Counted from the first letter of the stretch, positions 47,991 through 61,199 are shown. The stretch: 64,000 nt of DNA from Echria macrotheca (GCA_030411725.1 MU839858.1:62001-126000), one strand, 5' to 3'. Notes: generated by a model not told the origin, from the letters alone. Made by a program: numbers and translations.

Positions 47991-48459
47991 ATCTCATACA
48001 CTGACTTTGAGATTGCCCAAAATCAGGACCTAGAAGGTCTGGGAGCTCCGTTGGTGTTGCAGCCGGCAACTGGCTTTGGGAATTATCTCAACGCCCGCAG
48101 TAACAGCGCCGTGTTGCAATACCGTCTACTTTGGCAAGTGTTACCCTCTTACTGGCCAAGGTTGGTACCTGAGTTCTGTGCTTACTCTAAGATCCTGTTC
48201 AGGTCCGCGATTTTGATTACGTGCAGTGATTTCTGTGGCATTCAGAGACCTTCGGCAACGCAGGGGGCGGGAAGGGAACGCATTACCCCAAGCCCTGGAA
48301 AGCTCTCCTCGGCATGAGTAACCCCTCGGCGGAAGAATGACATGGCAGATACCTCAGCGTGCTGGTCTAACCATACTTTTACTAGCTCGAGGATTTGGCG
48401 CAGAACCTGGAGAGCTCTGCTCTTTTGCTATTACCGTCTATACCACGCTAATCTGACAA
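47991..48459. other. Intergenic region
   Basis: About 470 bp between the NLR pseudogene start and the cysteine-rich gene's stop codon. It may include the lost N-terminal exon of the NLR gene, but no clear coding signal is visible. Confidence 0.45.
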
Positions 48460-49807
48460 CTAGACGGCGAGATGCTTGTTGAACCAAGGGGAAGTGGCCC
48501 ATATCTTATCCACCGATGTCCTGCGGAACAGTTTCGCTGGAGCGGCTGCATTCGGACACCTCGCAGCCTTGAGCCCGCAAGTGTTGCCGCAGCAAGTCGA
48601 AATACAGATCCTGTCCTCCGGACAGTCAGCATCCGAGGAGCACGGCGCACTGGCACATGCTCCCAAGTTGTAGCTGTCAAGGCAATGTGTGACTCCTGGG
48701 CGTCCTGCGTGTTGTCAGTATGTGCAAAGGAACTGGACAGGGCGGCTGCATTGGAAATAGAAGCACTTACCGACGCTGGCGAAACACAAGCAATCCGTGT
48801 CTCCACCACCGGCACCACAAGATGTTGGGAATTGACCGCACACAAATGGGTTTGAGCATGGAGCCTCGTTATCGACACAGGTACTAGCAGTGTAAGTTTG
48901 TTCGGCCGAGCAAGAATTCCCGCAACTGCCACAGTTCGCGTTGTTGGCGCTCGTGTCGACGCAAGTATCTCCACACAGCACAGCCGGGGGCGTGCACACA
49001 GGCGGGTTGTTGACGCAAACACCAGTAGTACAGGTCTGGCCGGCGCCGCAAGCCTTTCCACAGACGCTACAGTTCGCGTTATCGGTGCTTAAGTCGATAC
49101 AAGTATCGTCGCACAGCTCAGACGGGGCAGTGCATACGGGCGGGTTATCAACGCAGACACCGGCGGTACAGGTCTAATCGGCAGAGCAAGTCTCTCCACA
49201 GATGCCGCAATCCGCATTATCGGAACTTGTATTAATACAAGTGTTGTCGCATAGAACAAGGGCACTCGCACATACGGGCGGGTTTTCGACACAGATACCG
49301 GCGTTACAAGTCTAATCAGCGGAGCAAGTCTGCCCGCAAGTTCCGCAATTCCCATTATCGGCGCCCGTATCAACGCAGATATTCCCACAAAGCACAAACG
49401 GGTCTATGCAGTGAGGCGGGTTGGGCGGATTGTCGACGCAGACACCAGCGGTACACGTCTGGTCGGCGGAACAAGTCGTCCCACAGGCACCACAGTTCGC
49501 ATTGCCGGCACTCGTGTCGATGCAAACACCACCGCAAAGCTTCTTCTCCGGATGACCCGTTGCCCAAGCAGGTGGGCCACATTCAAAACAGGGACCGGCG
49601 GCCCTGGCGGCGAGGCGGATGCAGTCGCACCGGTGACCACGTGGAAAGTTGTCTTTGCACCATTTGGCGCATTCGCTGTTCCCTTGTTGTTGCTCGGCTT
49701 GGATCAGAATCGTCGCTGGGGTGGTGTCAATATTTCCGTTGGTGAGGTTGAGCGTGTCATTGGAACGTACCGGTTACGACGAGGAGGAGAGCCAGGCGGG
49801 CAGCCAT
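48460..49807 (-). pseudogene. Secreted cysteine-rich repeat protein with two internal TAG codons
   Basis: Three exons (49,807-49,771; 49,715-48,771; 48,704-48,460) with good introns of 55 and 66 nt join to 1,227 nt, 409 codons including the stop. A signal peptide (MAARLALLLVVT) is followed by a cysteine-rich head (WCKDNFPRGHRCDC). Then come five tandem ~46-residue repeats of the form LCGxxCVDTxxxNxNCGxCGxxC...TCxxGVCVxNPP, and a cysteine-rich tail. The only defects are TAG codons at 49,312-49,314 and 49,174-49,176, each at position 27 of repeats 2 and 3, where repeats 1 and 4 have CAG. Fungal relatives are extracellular proteins of unknown role. The frame is otherwise perfect, so death is recent, or the stops are read through; pseudogene is the safer call. 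Confidence 0.82.
48841..49539 (-). repeat. Five tandem ~138 bp coding repeats
   Basis: Units run 49,539-49,393 (147 bp), 49,392-49,255, 49,254-49,117, 49,116-48,979 and 48,978-48,841 (138 bp each). Each encodes a cysteine module with about six cysteines. Repeats 2 and 3 share the TAG codon at the same position. Confidence 0.85.
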
Positions 49808-52800
49808 AATGATTGACGAGGAGTTGGACCTGGAAAAATTCTTTGAAGTTTCTTCAGTTGGGGAAAGACAGTCCAGCCGTTTCTTTGACTTTATTCATTT
49901 GCTGGAGTGTGCCCTTGCCAAGCCACCTGCCCCATGCCTTCAGCCCGAATGTTCCAATAGTCCGCTCTGTTTGGGTTGAAGCTTTCCTAAGTAGGGTTAA
50001 GCTTGACGCATAGTCTCAGCTGTTTATTTTTTGGGGACTGGGATGTCTCAACCGCGAGCAATATTGAATCCTCCGAACCTAATTCTTGCAGTTTATTTCA
50101 GTCCCATGTCTTCCAGACCAGCGCCTTCCTCGATCACAAAAGTGCCGGCTGGCTGAAGGATTCGAACGCTTTGGTAAAAACTGTCGAGCTAATGGAATTC
50201 TTGCTGAGTGCTTAATGAGATTTCGGACTCTGCTGTTCCTCGCAAAAAGTCTCGGGCAGCCAATGTGCAAATCATCCGCTTTCGCGAGATAGGTAAATTT
50301 GCCGTCGGAATAACCCTGGGCTTCTATGGAGACTAAAAACCCTCTACGTACCGCTGCCTAAGTTGATTTCATGGAAGAGCTAGATGTCCCTTCAGCAACT
50401 TTCGTGTCTCGGGGAGTTGGGTTTCTGAAGGAGCTGACTTTATCCGGTTCTGATGGTCGGCGCGTCAGCGTGGCATGTCTTGCTGATTAACACGTCAATG
50501 GGGTTGTCACATAGGGCAAGCCATCTCAAAACCACAAGGGCAGTTGGCGCAACTCTAGTAACAAGAATATCCAAGTCTATTCCGTCGCCGGAACCTACCT
50601 ACGTTGCGATGGCGTATGCCCAGGATCCCCGCATCAGGTCTTTAGCGAACAGGTGAAGTTGCTCTAGCTCCCCTGCAGGGCAGCTCTCGGAACACGAAGC
50701 AGTCCGGTAGCTGCTGAAAATGGCGGAGACGGGCCATAGACCCAATATGGACCGCGTTGTAAGGCAGCCGATATTGGGTCTTGTTCTTTCCACCAGGGAA
50801 AGGATCGCTCGGCACATGGAGTGGATAGCGGAGCTAATCGAGAGATTCCGGTTCCCAGCAACGGTTGAGAGACCCAGGCGGGCCTGAAAAACGGATTTGT
50901 CAACCGATTGACTCTGCGTAAACCGTGGCTTGGATGCAGACAGCAAGCTACACACGGGAGGTACATGTAGTCATTGGGCGATTTGAGTAGGGCAGACTAC
51001 TAGGGCGATGATGGCGGAGATGGTAGTCAGGTGGTCTTGAATCCAAACCCACCCTGAAGTCCACTCGTGCTCGGACCTTGGGTTCGGGGATCGAGAATTG
51101 GAAGAGATCGTCAAGTTCGCCCACTGTCAATTTTTCGTCGAATGACATGTTGGTAGTATGTTTCGAGTCCAGGAAGGCTTTGATCAGGCAGTTCAGACAT
51201 TCAAGACTGCGAGGACAATTGAGATGAAAATCAAAAACAAAGACAGGGGAGAAGAGCTGGGAAGGATGGAGCTTGCATCACGCAAAAGGAATCAGGCTCT
51301 GGGGCATTAATGAGTCCTGTCATGGAACCAATGCTTCTCTGAGACTGCCTGAGCTTCATCCGATGCCTTACTGGGGTACCTATTCTGCCTCCATGTGCAA
51401 TTCGAAAGTGCTCCAAGCTGCATTCGTAGATAGATGATTGGAGGAGTCAGTCGGCCTCACTGCAGTGTGCCCTACGATTTCGATTTCGAATGAACTGTCG
51501 TCTTGGGATTGGGACGCTAGGTTCACACGATGTGGGATGATGTATCCGTGCCATCAGCGCCCTTCAAATTACCACACCGATGCGCCATCAGTGGGTTGGT
51601 TCTAGGGAAGCCAACGCGCCTGTTGCCTCTTTTGCTTCTCTCCTTTCATATCTTCGTCCGACACTACGTGACGGACGGTCGACCACAAAGCCAGCCAGGT
51701 TCTGGTTGAATTTACCGTTGAAAGGAAAACGGATCGGACTACAGACCGAAAGACTCTGCGGAACCCATGGCGCTCAACCCCTCCGTCGGACCTGGCGTTC
51801 TTCGGACACCACACCTGGCCAGACATGGTGACGGGCGACCAACAGAAGAACTCACATCTACCAGAGCCTTCCCTAGCTGTCCTAGTACCTCCGCTGATGA
51901 ACACCGGAGACCTTCGACTTCCCATTCTGACAAGGGTCCAGCAATATCAACAGCTCCGAGTGCCGCCACTCGCGTACCAGCGCCAATCTGGTAGGATAAT
52001 GTCCGGCCGGGCAGCGGGAACGACCACGAAGATGTCGACCTAGTGATGGACAGACGCGCGGTTTTGTATGGTGCCCAGCTCGCTCTTGATTGACATCCGT
52101 GACCTGCTCCAAAAATGTCGGATAACGTGCTTGTTCCCTCCAACAAGACCGACAACTGCCTGCCATGGCGTAACTTACCCGGCCCGGTATCTACGTAACA
52201 CGTTCGGCGCAGCCGCATCCCTGATCCAATGGCCTGACTACCCGTTCGCCATGTACAGCGCAACGTTCCAGCGGCACCTATTGACCACGGCCTAATTGCA
52301 AGAGGGTCTCGAGGCCATGGAACATGCCGTCGCTACTGGAGCCGAGGTGAGCGGCATTGTGAGCCTTTCGGAGCTGAGAACCGTGGATTCATTCGGATAC
52401 CCTGGAACCGATCGGGGCTGGTGGCATCGTTGCCGGAATTCCTCTGCCGAGCTGATTATTTTTAAAAAAATTGATCCGGAAGGATTACTTGCTTGTGTCT
52501 TTAACGAAAGTAAACGTCTTCAATACCATGAAGGGAACTATGAATCGGGTAGACTCGCTTGCAGAAATATTCCCCTGAGTAGGAAAACTAGTTACCGTTT
52601 CAACAGAAGTAGAATAATTTCGAATTCCGGGCAACGATGTGCTCGGAATACCTGCAGATTGCAATACCGGGTCTGGCTCTCTCATCTTTACGGTTCCGAT
52701 TCCAAACTGCTGGGACTAGGCCCTCAGACGCCGAGCTGCCGGATGTGATATCGACGTCGATTACGCACCTCGTAATCCAGCGGATTCAGTTGCGGAGGAA

Positions 52801-52860
52801 TCGTCCAAGTTTGTCATGGTATCTTCACTGTGAAACAGCCAGTTTACGGCCCTAAAATCG
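49808..52860. other. No recognisable gene; scattered short open frames
   Basis: Normal base composition with overlapping short open frames on both strands. The most gene-like is a minus-strand frame from the ATG near 51,148 (MSFDEKLTVGELDDLFQF). It could splice at a GTGGGT donor near 51,050 to an AG near 51,000, but the following frames are broken and match nothing I know. The clustered minus-strand frames at 51,600-52,260 also lack recognisable motifs. This is probably decayed coding DNA. Confidence 0.4.
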
Positions 52861-55375
52861 ATACCATGAATTTCCCTTTGCTTCTTCGGAACTGGGCGGT
52901 TGCTGCCTTGGCCTGAGCCAGACTAAGTCATACTAGGTGAAGGGGTTACAGTTTTAGGCTGCCTCGGCTATAGCTGCTACGGGTTTAAAATGGCGGTGAA
53001 GTTATGTATGAGGATCCGGATTTAGGACCTCTACTACCACCACCTAGCCACGCTTTCCTTTATTCCAACTAAAGGAGAAGAAAAAACCTGCAATTTTAAT
53101 ACGTCGATAACTTAGGTATGTATATTAAACTAGGATTCTAAAGTGTTGCTCTCAACCTTTTTCAGTATCTCTGAACTCGTTGCGCATAGGTCGAGTTGTT
53201 TATTTTTCTAAACAACTTATCATTATAGACACTTCTTTCACTAAGCGCAATGATGACTAGATAGTGCGACATGCATCATCACAGTTTATCACGAAGGCTC
53301 AGGATTAACAAAGATTGAAAACGTTTGTCACGGAAGTTAACTCCATGCAAGCTTGCAAGCACCAGAAGGATTCATAGCAGTGTAAAATGAGATCGCCTGG
53401 CAACAGACTTACAGACGTGCACGGATGCTAAATATAGATAGAATTATCAAGGCTGAGTATGCGGGGGAAGGAGGAACTGTCATTGACTTTTTTTTTATTT
53501 ATTCATTACGCGTATGTAGCCTCCAGGGCTATAACGCGGCTAGCTAAAGGCCAGCGGTCTATTTACCTATATATTATATCATAGTAGACAGTGGCTTCCG
53601 AGCTAAATGCAATACGCTAGGCTTTTGCCTTTGTTAGAGTGTGGGATCAGTTGGGTTCCTCCAGTATGGCCTAGTGCCTCCCTGTAACGACCAATGCCTG
53701 TTGACTGGGTCGACAGGTTCGCAAAGGGGTTAAGGGTCGATCAGGAAGCCAGGGTACGTTCTGGGTCATAGATTGAGGGGCGAGGATAAGGAGGGGTAGA
53801 CGTAGAAGCAAGTCCTCTCAGACCCGGGGGGGGGGGGGGGGGCGGGGTTCACTCTGATCAATCGGTCGTATGTAACGATAATAAACAGCAACACAATGGT
53901 GTTATATGCAGCAGGACACAACTGAAGTAGTTCAATTGACAAAGCGAATACTTGCGTGAGGAACCAGAAGCATTCTTCACACCTTCGTGGGCACGATGAG
54001 AGCTACCTATACTAACTTGCGCTTGCTCCTTCGGGTCCATCTGGTCTTGGCATGTTCTCGACCCGGGTCTACCGACATAGGGTCCAATCTGATTGGCCCC
54101 TCCGGGCTTATGGGTCGTCGCACCCTGGACCTAAATGGTATAGTTAGTTCGTGCTTCTCTTTAGGCGGTCATGATCTGGGTCGTGACAAGCTATCCATTG
54201 CTGGCTTATTGACTTGAGTATATTTTGGCACTAAAGAGCGCTACAAAGTTATTCCGCTAAGGAAAGGTGAGGGCTTATTAAAGAATTTCAGGAACGCAGT
54301 GCCCCAGAACCCTCTTTCTTTTTGGCATCTCACCAAGTTCCTTAGGCGCTACAGACGTGCCCAAGCCCCGCGGTATTAATGGGAAATTTGGCAGGTTTGA
54401 TCTTGGTAATGGATATAGTTTCTGTACCTACCCGCCGTCATGGTAGACAAGTCGCCACGGCTGGCAAAGACACATAACAGTAACGAGAGGAACAAGATTC
54501 TAAGATCGCCGTGCCCTGCGAAGTCCCAAACCATGGGCCTGCAATTCAATCGAGGTTCTGCCCTCAAATGAGAACCTCGTGACATGCAGTGGTCATGGTC
54601 ATGCTCACACTGTCAACAATGCCATGCAATAAAAGCGAAAACTTTTCGCTGCCGACTTCGCGCTCAGCTTGCTCCCCTGGGTCCTTGGCCTATTGTCCCA
54701 TCCTGTCCACGAAATATAAAAGGCCCGACCGATGTAAACAACATGACGCATGTGGTTCGTGGATGTGACCCTTGACGGTGATACCGAACCATCCAAAGAA
54801 ACCCACCAGCTAGCATAGCCCCCGTTTTACCCGCCGTCTTGGTTCGCCTACCGGGCGGCTAGTGTTAGCGGGTGAGGAATGCGAACCAGATCACCGGGTA
54901 AGGATTATTACTTTAAGAGTCCTTCGCCATTAGGGTGTTGTTAGCTTGGCGTAAGCCACATCCATGACTTTCATCTGGGGCTGCTGGTCCGCGTGGCGAA
55001 TCACCAGAACTTTGGTTCGGTCACTGTCGAATGGTTGGGGGGCTATGCAAAAAAGCAAAGCAGTGCCGAGACCAACCCGAGAAACCGTTGCATCGGGCGA
55101 CTCTTGGCATCGGCAGGACACGCCGGGCTATGAGCGACTCGGACGTTGAGCGTGCCGAAATAATGCCAGTATTGAACAACGGGGCATTGTTCTGTAAGTC
55201 TCGAACCGATTGAGATAGCTGTTCGAGCTGGAAACTCCTTTTTGCGGCCAGCTGAAGATGATGGAGATGTGTGGCCGCTGCCAAGTCGGTATTGAACCAA
55301 GGAGGTTGTAGCTAAGCACTTTGGACCGGTCAATGTTATGGATTGAAGATGGCTGAGGAATTCCAGATAGAAGAG
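52861..55375. other. Gene-poor region with G homopolymer
   Basis: No coding region can be supported. 52,950-53,620 is somewhat AT-richer, with TA-rich patches that may be old transposon remains. A G homopolymer of 17 followed by CGGGG lies at 53,826-53,847. The remainder is unremarkable sequence leading to the promoter of the next gene. Confidence 0.45.
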
Positions 55376-55382
55376 TATAAAA
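55376..55382 (+). promoter_or_regulatory. TATA box of the secreted protein gene
   Basis: TATAAAA lies 153 bp before the ATG at 55,529, followed by a pyrimidine- and A-rich leader ending ACAAAACACG before the start codon, a typical fungal promoter-to-start layout. Confidence 0.55.
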
Positions 55383-55528
55383 CATCCGGAAATCCTCGAC
55401 GTCTTTCATTCAGAACCAGCAAGCCACTGGCATCTTCTTGTTGGGCATCCCCTCTTCTAGAGACTTGGAAGACGACAAACCCCCCAAACACCGAGCCAAA
55501 AACCCCTTTTCACCACAGACAAAACACG

Positions 55529-55773
55529 ATGAAGGCCACCGCAGGCTTTCTCACAGCCTTCGCGCTGGGCGCACTGGCGGTTCCCGTCGTACCAGTTGAG
55601 GAGAAATCCCCCTATCTGATGCCGGGCCCCGTCCTGGGCGGTGACAAGATCAACATTCTCAAGCCCATCCTGGGCTCTGGCGATGCCAGCCCTCGAAAGC
55701 CTTCCAAGGACGGATATCGTGACCTCAGGCTGAAGAAGGATATCACGCTGGCCTGGAAGAACGGTATGCAACT

Positions 55774-55804
<31 letters not shown>

Positions 55805-57156
55805 GGCTAACACCTATCCTCCAGATGAAGCCCTCACCCAAGCCGTTCTCAAGGCTAACTGGAACGATGCGCCCGAGTACAAGGTCATCAACATGGAGGA
55901 CTTTGGCGACCTTGTCGAGGACGTCGACTGCACAGCGCCGCACCTCTTCATCGACTTCAAGCGCGCCGAGGACATCTCCAACGCGATCCGCGAATGGGGT
56001 TGGGTCAACGACCAGTCGACGCACAAGCTCGTCGTCTTCGCCAATCACCCCAAGTGCGGCGAGGACGCCACGCGCGAGCCCTTCCTCGTCACCGCTATCA
56101 AGTACGACAAGAAGGAATTCCGCGCCGACATGCAGGTCGAAGCCATCAAGGACTTCGAATCGGTCATCCCTGAGGGCGTGTTGGAAATCGACACCCTGAT
56201 CGACCCGGAGGAGGTGCTCCCGCCGTCCTTTTTCGACGCCGCCACCTCAGACGATGCAAACACCTCCCCGGCCTCCCCCTTGATCAAAACCAAGCGCGCC
56301 GACGCCTCCATATCCCTCTCACTAAACCGGGACATGTCAGGTAACATCTTCCGCATCGAAAAGAATGGCAACTACGTCTCGCTCGACTGTACCGACTGCG
56401 GCACGCGCGGCTACCTGCGCGCCAAGGCCTACGTCCACATCAGCTGGTTCAAGGTGAAGACGGCCTATGTCGAGTTCCGTGCCGAGGGCGTCGAGGTGCG
56501 CGTCAATCTCCTCCTCGAGGCGCACCTCGAGCACCACGTCACGGACCACAAGGTGCTGGTGCCGCTGATGGTCTATGTCGGCATTCCCAAGATCATTGCC
56601 CTTCGTTTCGGCGCTAACCTTGGCATTGGCTGGGACATTGGGTTTGAGGCCACCGGACGGGTCGGTTGGGGCATTGTGGGGAAGATGGACAACAGTTTGT
56701 ACAGGAACTGTCTCAAGGGATGCAGGGATGTTAACCAAGGGTGAGCTGAACCCAAATACCTTGACAAAATATCAGATGGCTAACAAGAAAACCAGCTGGG
56801 GTATGACATGGACCAAGAAAGACCCCTTCGCATCTGGCGAGATCAAGCTGACAACCGATGTCCACGCCTTTATCAACCCCAACTTCGGCGTCGACCTGTT
56901 TGGTTTCGGCTACGAGGGCGGCGTCGCCTTTTTGGCCCCGCAGTTCCTAGGCGAGGTCGCCCTGCGTGCGGATACCAACGGCGGCATCTGTGACAACCCG
57001 GCTACGACTATTGGCTTGGATGTCGAGCTCGCCTACGGATACTCGGCCTTTGCTTATGTGGGGCAGAACTACCAGAACACGAACTGGCAGGCGGATTTGT
57101 TTGCGCCCAAGAGCTTTGTGTTTTATGACCAGTGCTTTCCTATCAAGAACAACTAG
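55529..57156 (+). CDS. Secreted protein of unknown function
   Basis: Three exons (55,529-55,763; 55,825-56,740; 56,796-57,156) with introns of 61 and 55 nt give 1,512 nt, 503 residues. The N terminus MKATAGFLTAFALGALAVP is a strong signal peptide. A proline-rich region, an acidic middle domain rich in EEV/DD and a dibasic site (KTKR, about 251-254) follow. The second half alternates aromatic, hydrophobic and charged residues (VKTAYVEFRAEGVEVRV and similar), suggesting a beta-rich fold, and ends with CFPIKNN. Cysteines are few and include CTDCGTRG and CLKGC. It resembles the large class of conserved secreted or wall-associated ascomycete proteins without assigned activity; I cannot name its family with confidence. 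Codon use is strongly C-ending, suggesting good expression. No enzyme motif is visible. Confidence 0.88.
55776..55804 (+). repeat. 29-base T homopolymer in intron 1
   Basis: Twenty-nine consecutive T fill about half of the 61 nt intron of the secreted protein gene, between donor GTATGC and branch GCTAAC. It acts as an extreme polypyrimidine tract; its length is likely to vary or be misread by sequencing. Confidence 0.85.
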
Positions 57157-58479
57157 GTGGTTGGAGTGGAGAGGCTAAACGGGGGATGGCTTTGGATGGG
57201 TTAAGTTCAAGGTTGCTGGATCGGCAAGTCTCAGTCGTTACTGTGTTTTGTTGTTTTTATTTTTATCTTTTTGCCCCTTCGATCCCCTTGTTTTAATGTT
57301 CGTTCAGTAGAATAAGACATTCCCACTTAGGTATAAAAACCTAACACTAGAGTATATAGATACTAGTTTCCGTTCACTCCTATGATCCCATCCACTGCAG
57401 CAACAGCCCGGATTGGAGTAGTTAAATTGGATCAACAGGAGCGAGTCGGGAACAGCACTTGCTGAGCTTTCCTCCTTGTGTGTCATGTCCGAGTTACTAA
57501 ATGCGACAGCATCGGCGTCGACTTGGACTGCTGGGACTGTGATGACTACATGTATGACACCGTCCTCACAGCCAATAACTCCCCAACATGTCACGTCACG
57601 GATTCAAACTTATTGGCACCGTTGAACAGCTGTATTATCCCGGCCAAATCCGCCATACTGCTAGTACCTAGTATACAGGCGCTCGGTAGTCAACCAGCCA
57701 TTTGTACACATATATGACGCCTTACGACTGGAAAGCGTGGAACTTGAACCGGATTTTACAACTCACACCTGCTCTTAGTATGTACAGCTAGCCCCGTCAC
57801 CCAGAGTCCAGTATGGCAGGGCGGTATATCTAGTAGGATGCACAGCACTTTGAGCACACGTTTTACCCAATGTCTCCATGTTCGCGGTAGAAGGCAAGGC
57901 AAAACCTGCACTATGACGCCGGGACTATCAGTTTTCACTGAAATGACTCACAGCAGCCAGTCCAAAACTAATCCTTTCCCCTTATCAGGGTCTTGCTAAG
58001 GCAAGGGTCATCGACGCGGGCTGCTACATCGAGATGACGGCGCGGAGCAAGAACTGCATCGACTCCGTCTTCAACATTCGGCATCATTCTCGGCAATATC
58101 CTATCCATGCTCGTTAAAAATTGACTGTCCGACACCGGGGCTCTGACAATCCAAGAGCGAGATATGTTCCCCCAAGGGACTACCGAAGCCACCTAGCCTC
58201 GATCATCAGAAAGCTCGCGCAGCGGAATATGCAGCTGTTATCGTGCTCCTGGGACTATTGAGGCTCGGCCGCTTGAAAGCTTGATGGATTGGAGCTGGGT
58301 ATGTGTCCTCCCAAAGTATCGGGTCCTTCTTCCTCCCGTCCTATCTTCAGGAGAGCTGATTGAAACCCGATATACAAACACCTAACTCGAACTATTAGAG
58401 CTGGTACCAAATTGTTGTGTGTGCTTGGTTCCTCTCTTTTTTCAGCGCGAGATTGGTAGCGGAGCTGAACGGTTGGTTG
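57157..58479. other. Intergenic region
   Basis: 3' flank of the secreted protein gene and about 1.2 kb of sequence with no supported gene. Short open frames on both strands carry no recognisable features. Confidence 0.5.
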
Positions 58480-58850
58480 TTGGATAGACCGGGATTCGGT
58501 TTCAATGGCAGTGGGGATTAGGACCCGGTCTCAGATTCAGATTTGGTTCCTAGTTTGGGTTTCGGCCTGGGTTTCGGTTTGAGCTTGGTTTAGACTCAGT
58601 CTCGACTCATCTAATCGGTCCCAGTTTAAGTCCTAGCTTAGTCTCGGTTTGAGTTTGCATTTTCGTCTCCAGTTTGGAACCTTAGTTAAAACCGCAACTG
58701 TAAACGAAAGCTCCTGATTTGGAACTAGGAATCGGAACTGGGACTGGGACTGGAACTGGACTAGGACTAGGACTAGGACTCCAACCCAGTCGGAGGCGAG
58801 ACTAGAACCGGAACCGGGTCCGAGATCGAACAGTCCCGTCCCGGGTACAG
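58480..58850. repeat. Degenerate ~6 bp-periodic repeat with strand switch
   Basis: The left half (about 58,485-58,680) is built from loosely repeated GGTTTC, GGTTTG and GGTCTC-like hexamers. The right half (about 58,720-58,840) is built from GGAACT, GGGACT and GGACTA-like hexamers. The second set resembles the complement of the first, giving an overall inverted layout. It looks like a decaying simple-sequence satellite. Confidence 0.6.
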
Positions 58851-61199
58851 GTCCAGATGGACTCTCGTCCCTGTCGGCCTGCGGGTCTGGCTCTCGTTAT
58901 AGCCGTAACCTTATCGTCTACTATGAGTGGGACTAGCTCGGAGCAATTCTTGCCTCTGTCGAATCGATAGAAATGTAAACAAGGCAACCTGAGGGGGTAG
59001 AATCTAAGACGGCAGACAATGTAGGTCTGGTGCTATATTAGCGAGAATTGTGTTAGGCAAGGAGCAGAGAGGAAGTAAGATAGCGCGGTCGTAGCACCCA
59101 GGGCCGTGATCTCAGCTCACACCAGTACTCTACAAGGAAGCCCTTACTCGTCTACCATCTCAAGCTCAGTCTGTCACATCTCGTATCAAGTACAAGAAGT
59201 CATTTTCGTAAAAAGCAGGTTCCCGGCTAGCGGTTAGATACCCAGGATCAATACCTTACCATTTCGATGTTCAACCGCTCGTTTGTATACTTTGTTGCGT
59301 CGCGGGTCGTGCATTATCCCTTGAACCGTTGGTGTTTTTTGCAGGGTTTAATTCGGTCATACCGCGTGTACAGTGCAGCTTCTGCTGACCGCAACGGCCG
59401 CATGCGGTGGTCAGGACCGTACGGGTTTGCTGACCATCAGCAGGCAGGAGCATGCTACGAGGAGTGTAAGAGTGTAGTAACTGTAGATTGTGTGAGTCCG
59501 ATATTAGAGTATCGCAGAGTTCCCGAAAGCCTGGGAGTTGCTCGGGTTCTGCCAGCGCAATCTTTATTGGGCGAGGTGCCTGTCGTCAACAAGACCGAGT
59601 TCATCCACAACTTCCCGGCTCTTTGTACTATTGTAGTCAAACAGCATGCTGAGATCAGAGCAATGAGTCGGATACAATAAAGAAAACCGTGGCGATATGG
59701 TCGTGAACATCACTGAGAAGAAGCATTCGCGGAATATCGAGCCCTCAACAATATACTAAGCCCACAGTACCTAGGTACCTAGTAATGAAAGAAGTGCCTT
59801 GCTGCTCGTCCGACTACGTGACTACCTATATCGACTCACTATCTCGGCGAAGGTCCGGACGATGTCGCTTGTGATCCGGCTCCAGAGTAGCAAGCGAGCG
59901 GTATCCCGCTGAGTTGATGTATGAAGGAAGCCATAAGAACTGGTGGGTACGACCTAGTGAGGGTTTGGGCAATCGCTTGAGCAGCGGCTCCGGGAGGCGG
60001 ATGTATGGCATTTTTTTTGCCAATCCAGAATGGTAGCAGAGGTAGTCCCGCTCGCCAGGCCGCAGGGGTAGAGGAATGGAGAAAGGACCGCCTGCCATCC
60101 GCATCTCATGTGTTCCGGCGAGCGTTGCTTCGGCCATTGATTTCGGAATAGTTGATGCTGAAGTCGCTTCAGACTTACTTCTTTTATGACTTATAGAAAA
60201 CTTCCTCAGACAAGCGCGAAATGCACATCAGGTGGGAGGCGAGTGATTCCCCTGATATATGATGAATAGGATGCGAGAGTTTCAGCTACTAGGTGGTTTG
60301 TAAGTGTGGAGAAAATCTGGATCGTAATTACGCAGAGTGATATAGGTATACATGTAGGTTGGTCCAGATCCATAATCGACTTGGATGATGAGCATAGGAT
60401 ACGGAATAAGGGGTCACTTTCCTCGTTTTAAGGACCGGGGAAAGGGTGGGAGGACCTAGGGGATTTTGGCACGCTGTTCGGCCTCGTTAATGACCCGCCG
60501 TTGTTCGTCTAAGGACAGCGAAACCGCACGGTGCGCTAGATTCATGATGGAGTGAGCCCATCGCGCGTCCTCCCCCAACTTGCAGATGGAGATACCGAGA
60601 AGCGACTGACGCCAACAACCGGTATAGCCCCCCAATGAGAGAACTTTAATTTTTTGTTCCTAATACTGCCGACCGTGTTGTGCAAACTTGACCAAGGGAG
60701 CCCCTTCCTCCTTAAAATTATAGTAGCAGTGAATAGACACCTGGATACGCTGAGCATCATGCCCAACCTGGCGCTAAAATACAGGAACTAGGGTCGGTGG
60801 TCAGAGGGTTAGAAGCTGAAGGTGCCGGTGATGGGGATTAACAAGACTACCTACTAAGCTCGGGACCGATCACTCGAACTGACGGGCACGGACAACGTCA
60901 CTTCTGCTAGAAAGTCCCAAGGTGAGTCGTAGATACTTCAACACTGATGGGGAATATACCCGGGCTCGGCGGCGATTGGTTGGCGAAGAGCATCCAGGTA
61001 CACTCTGTTGTTATCTACCTCCGTCCTCAATTCTGTGCCAGATATGATTGTCATCGTACAGTATGATCCATGGGGCTGATTACCGCCGCTGGGGTACATA
61101 GTGTTTACAGTTATTTTTGAGTTACGCTCGCCATGAATCGAATCTCGCAAAGTCCAAAAAAGCGGTCAAATATGGACAATACTCGCCCCTAACTTCCTC
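58851..61199. other. No supported gene
   Basis: About 2.3 kb. A 137-codon forward frame (59,267-59,680) and a 103-codon minus frame (59,826-60,137) are the longest candidates. Neither has a domain, signal peptide or matching splice sites. A very short minus frame at 60,464-60,547 encodes a charged helix-like stretch, but nothing extends it. Decayed coding DNA is possible. Confidence 0.4.
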
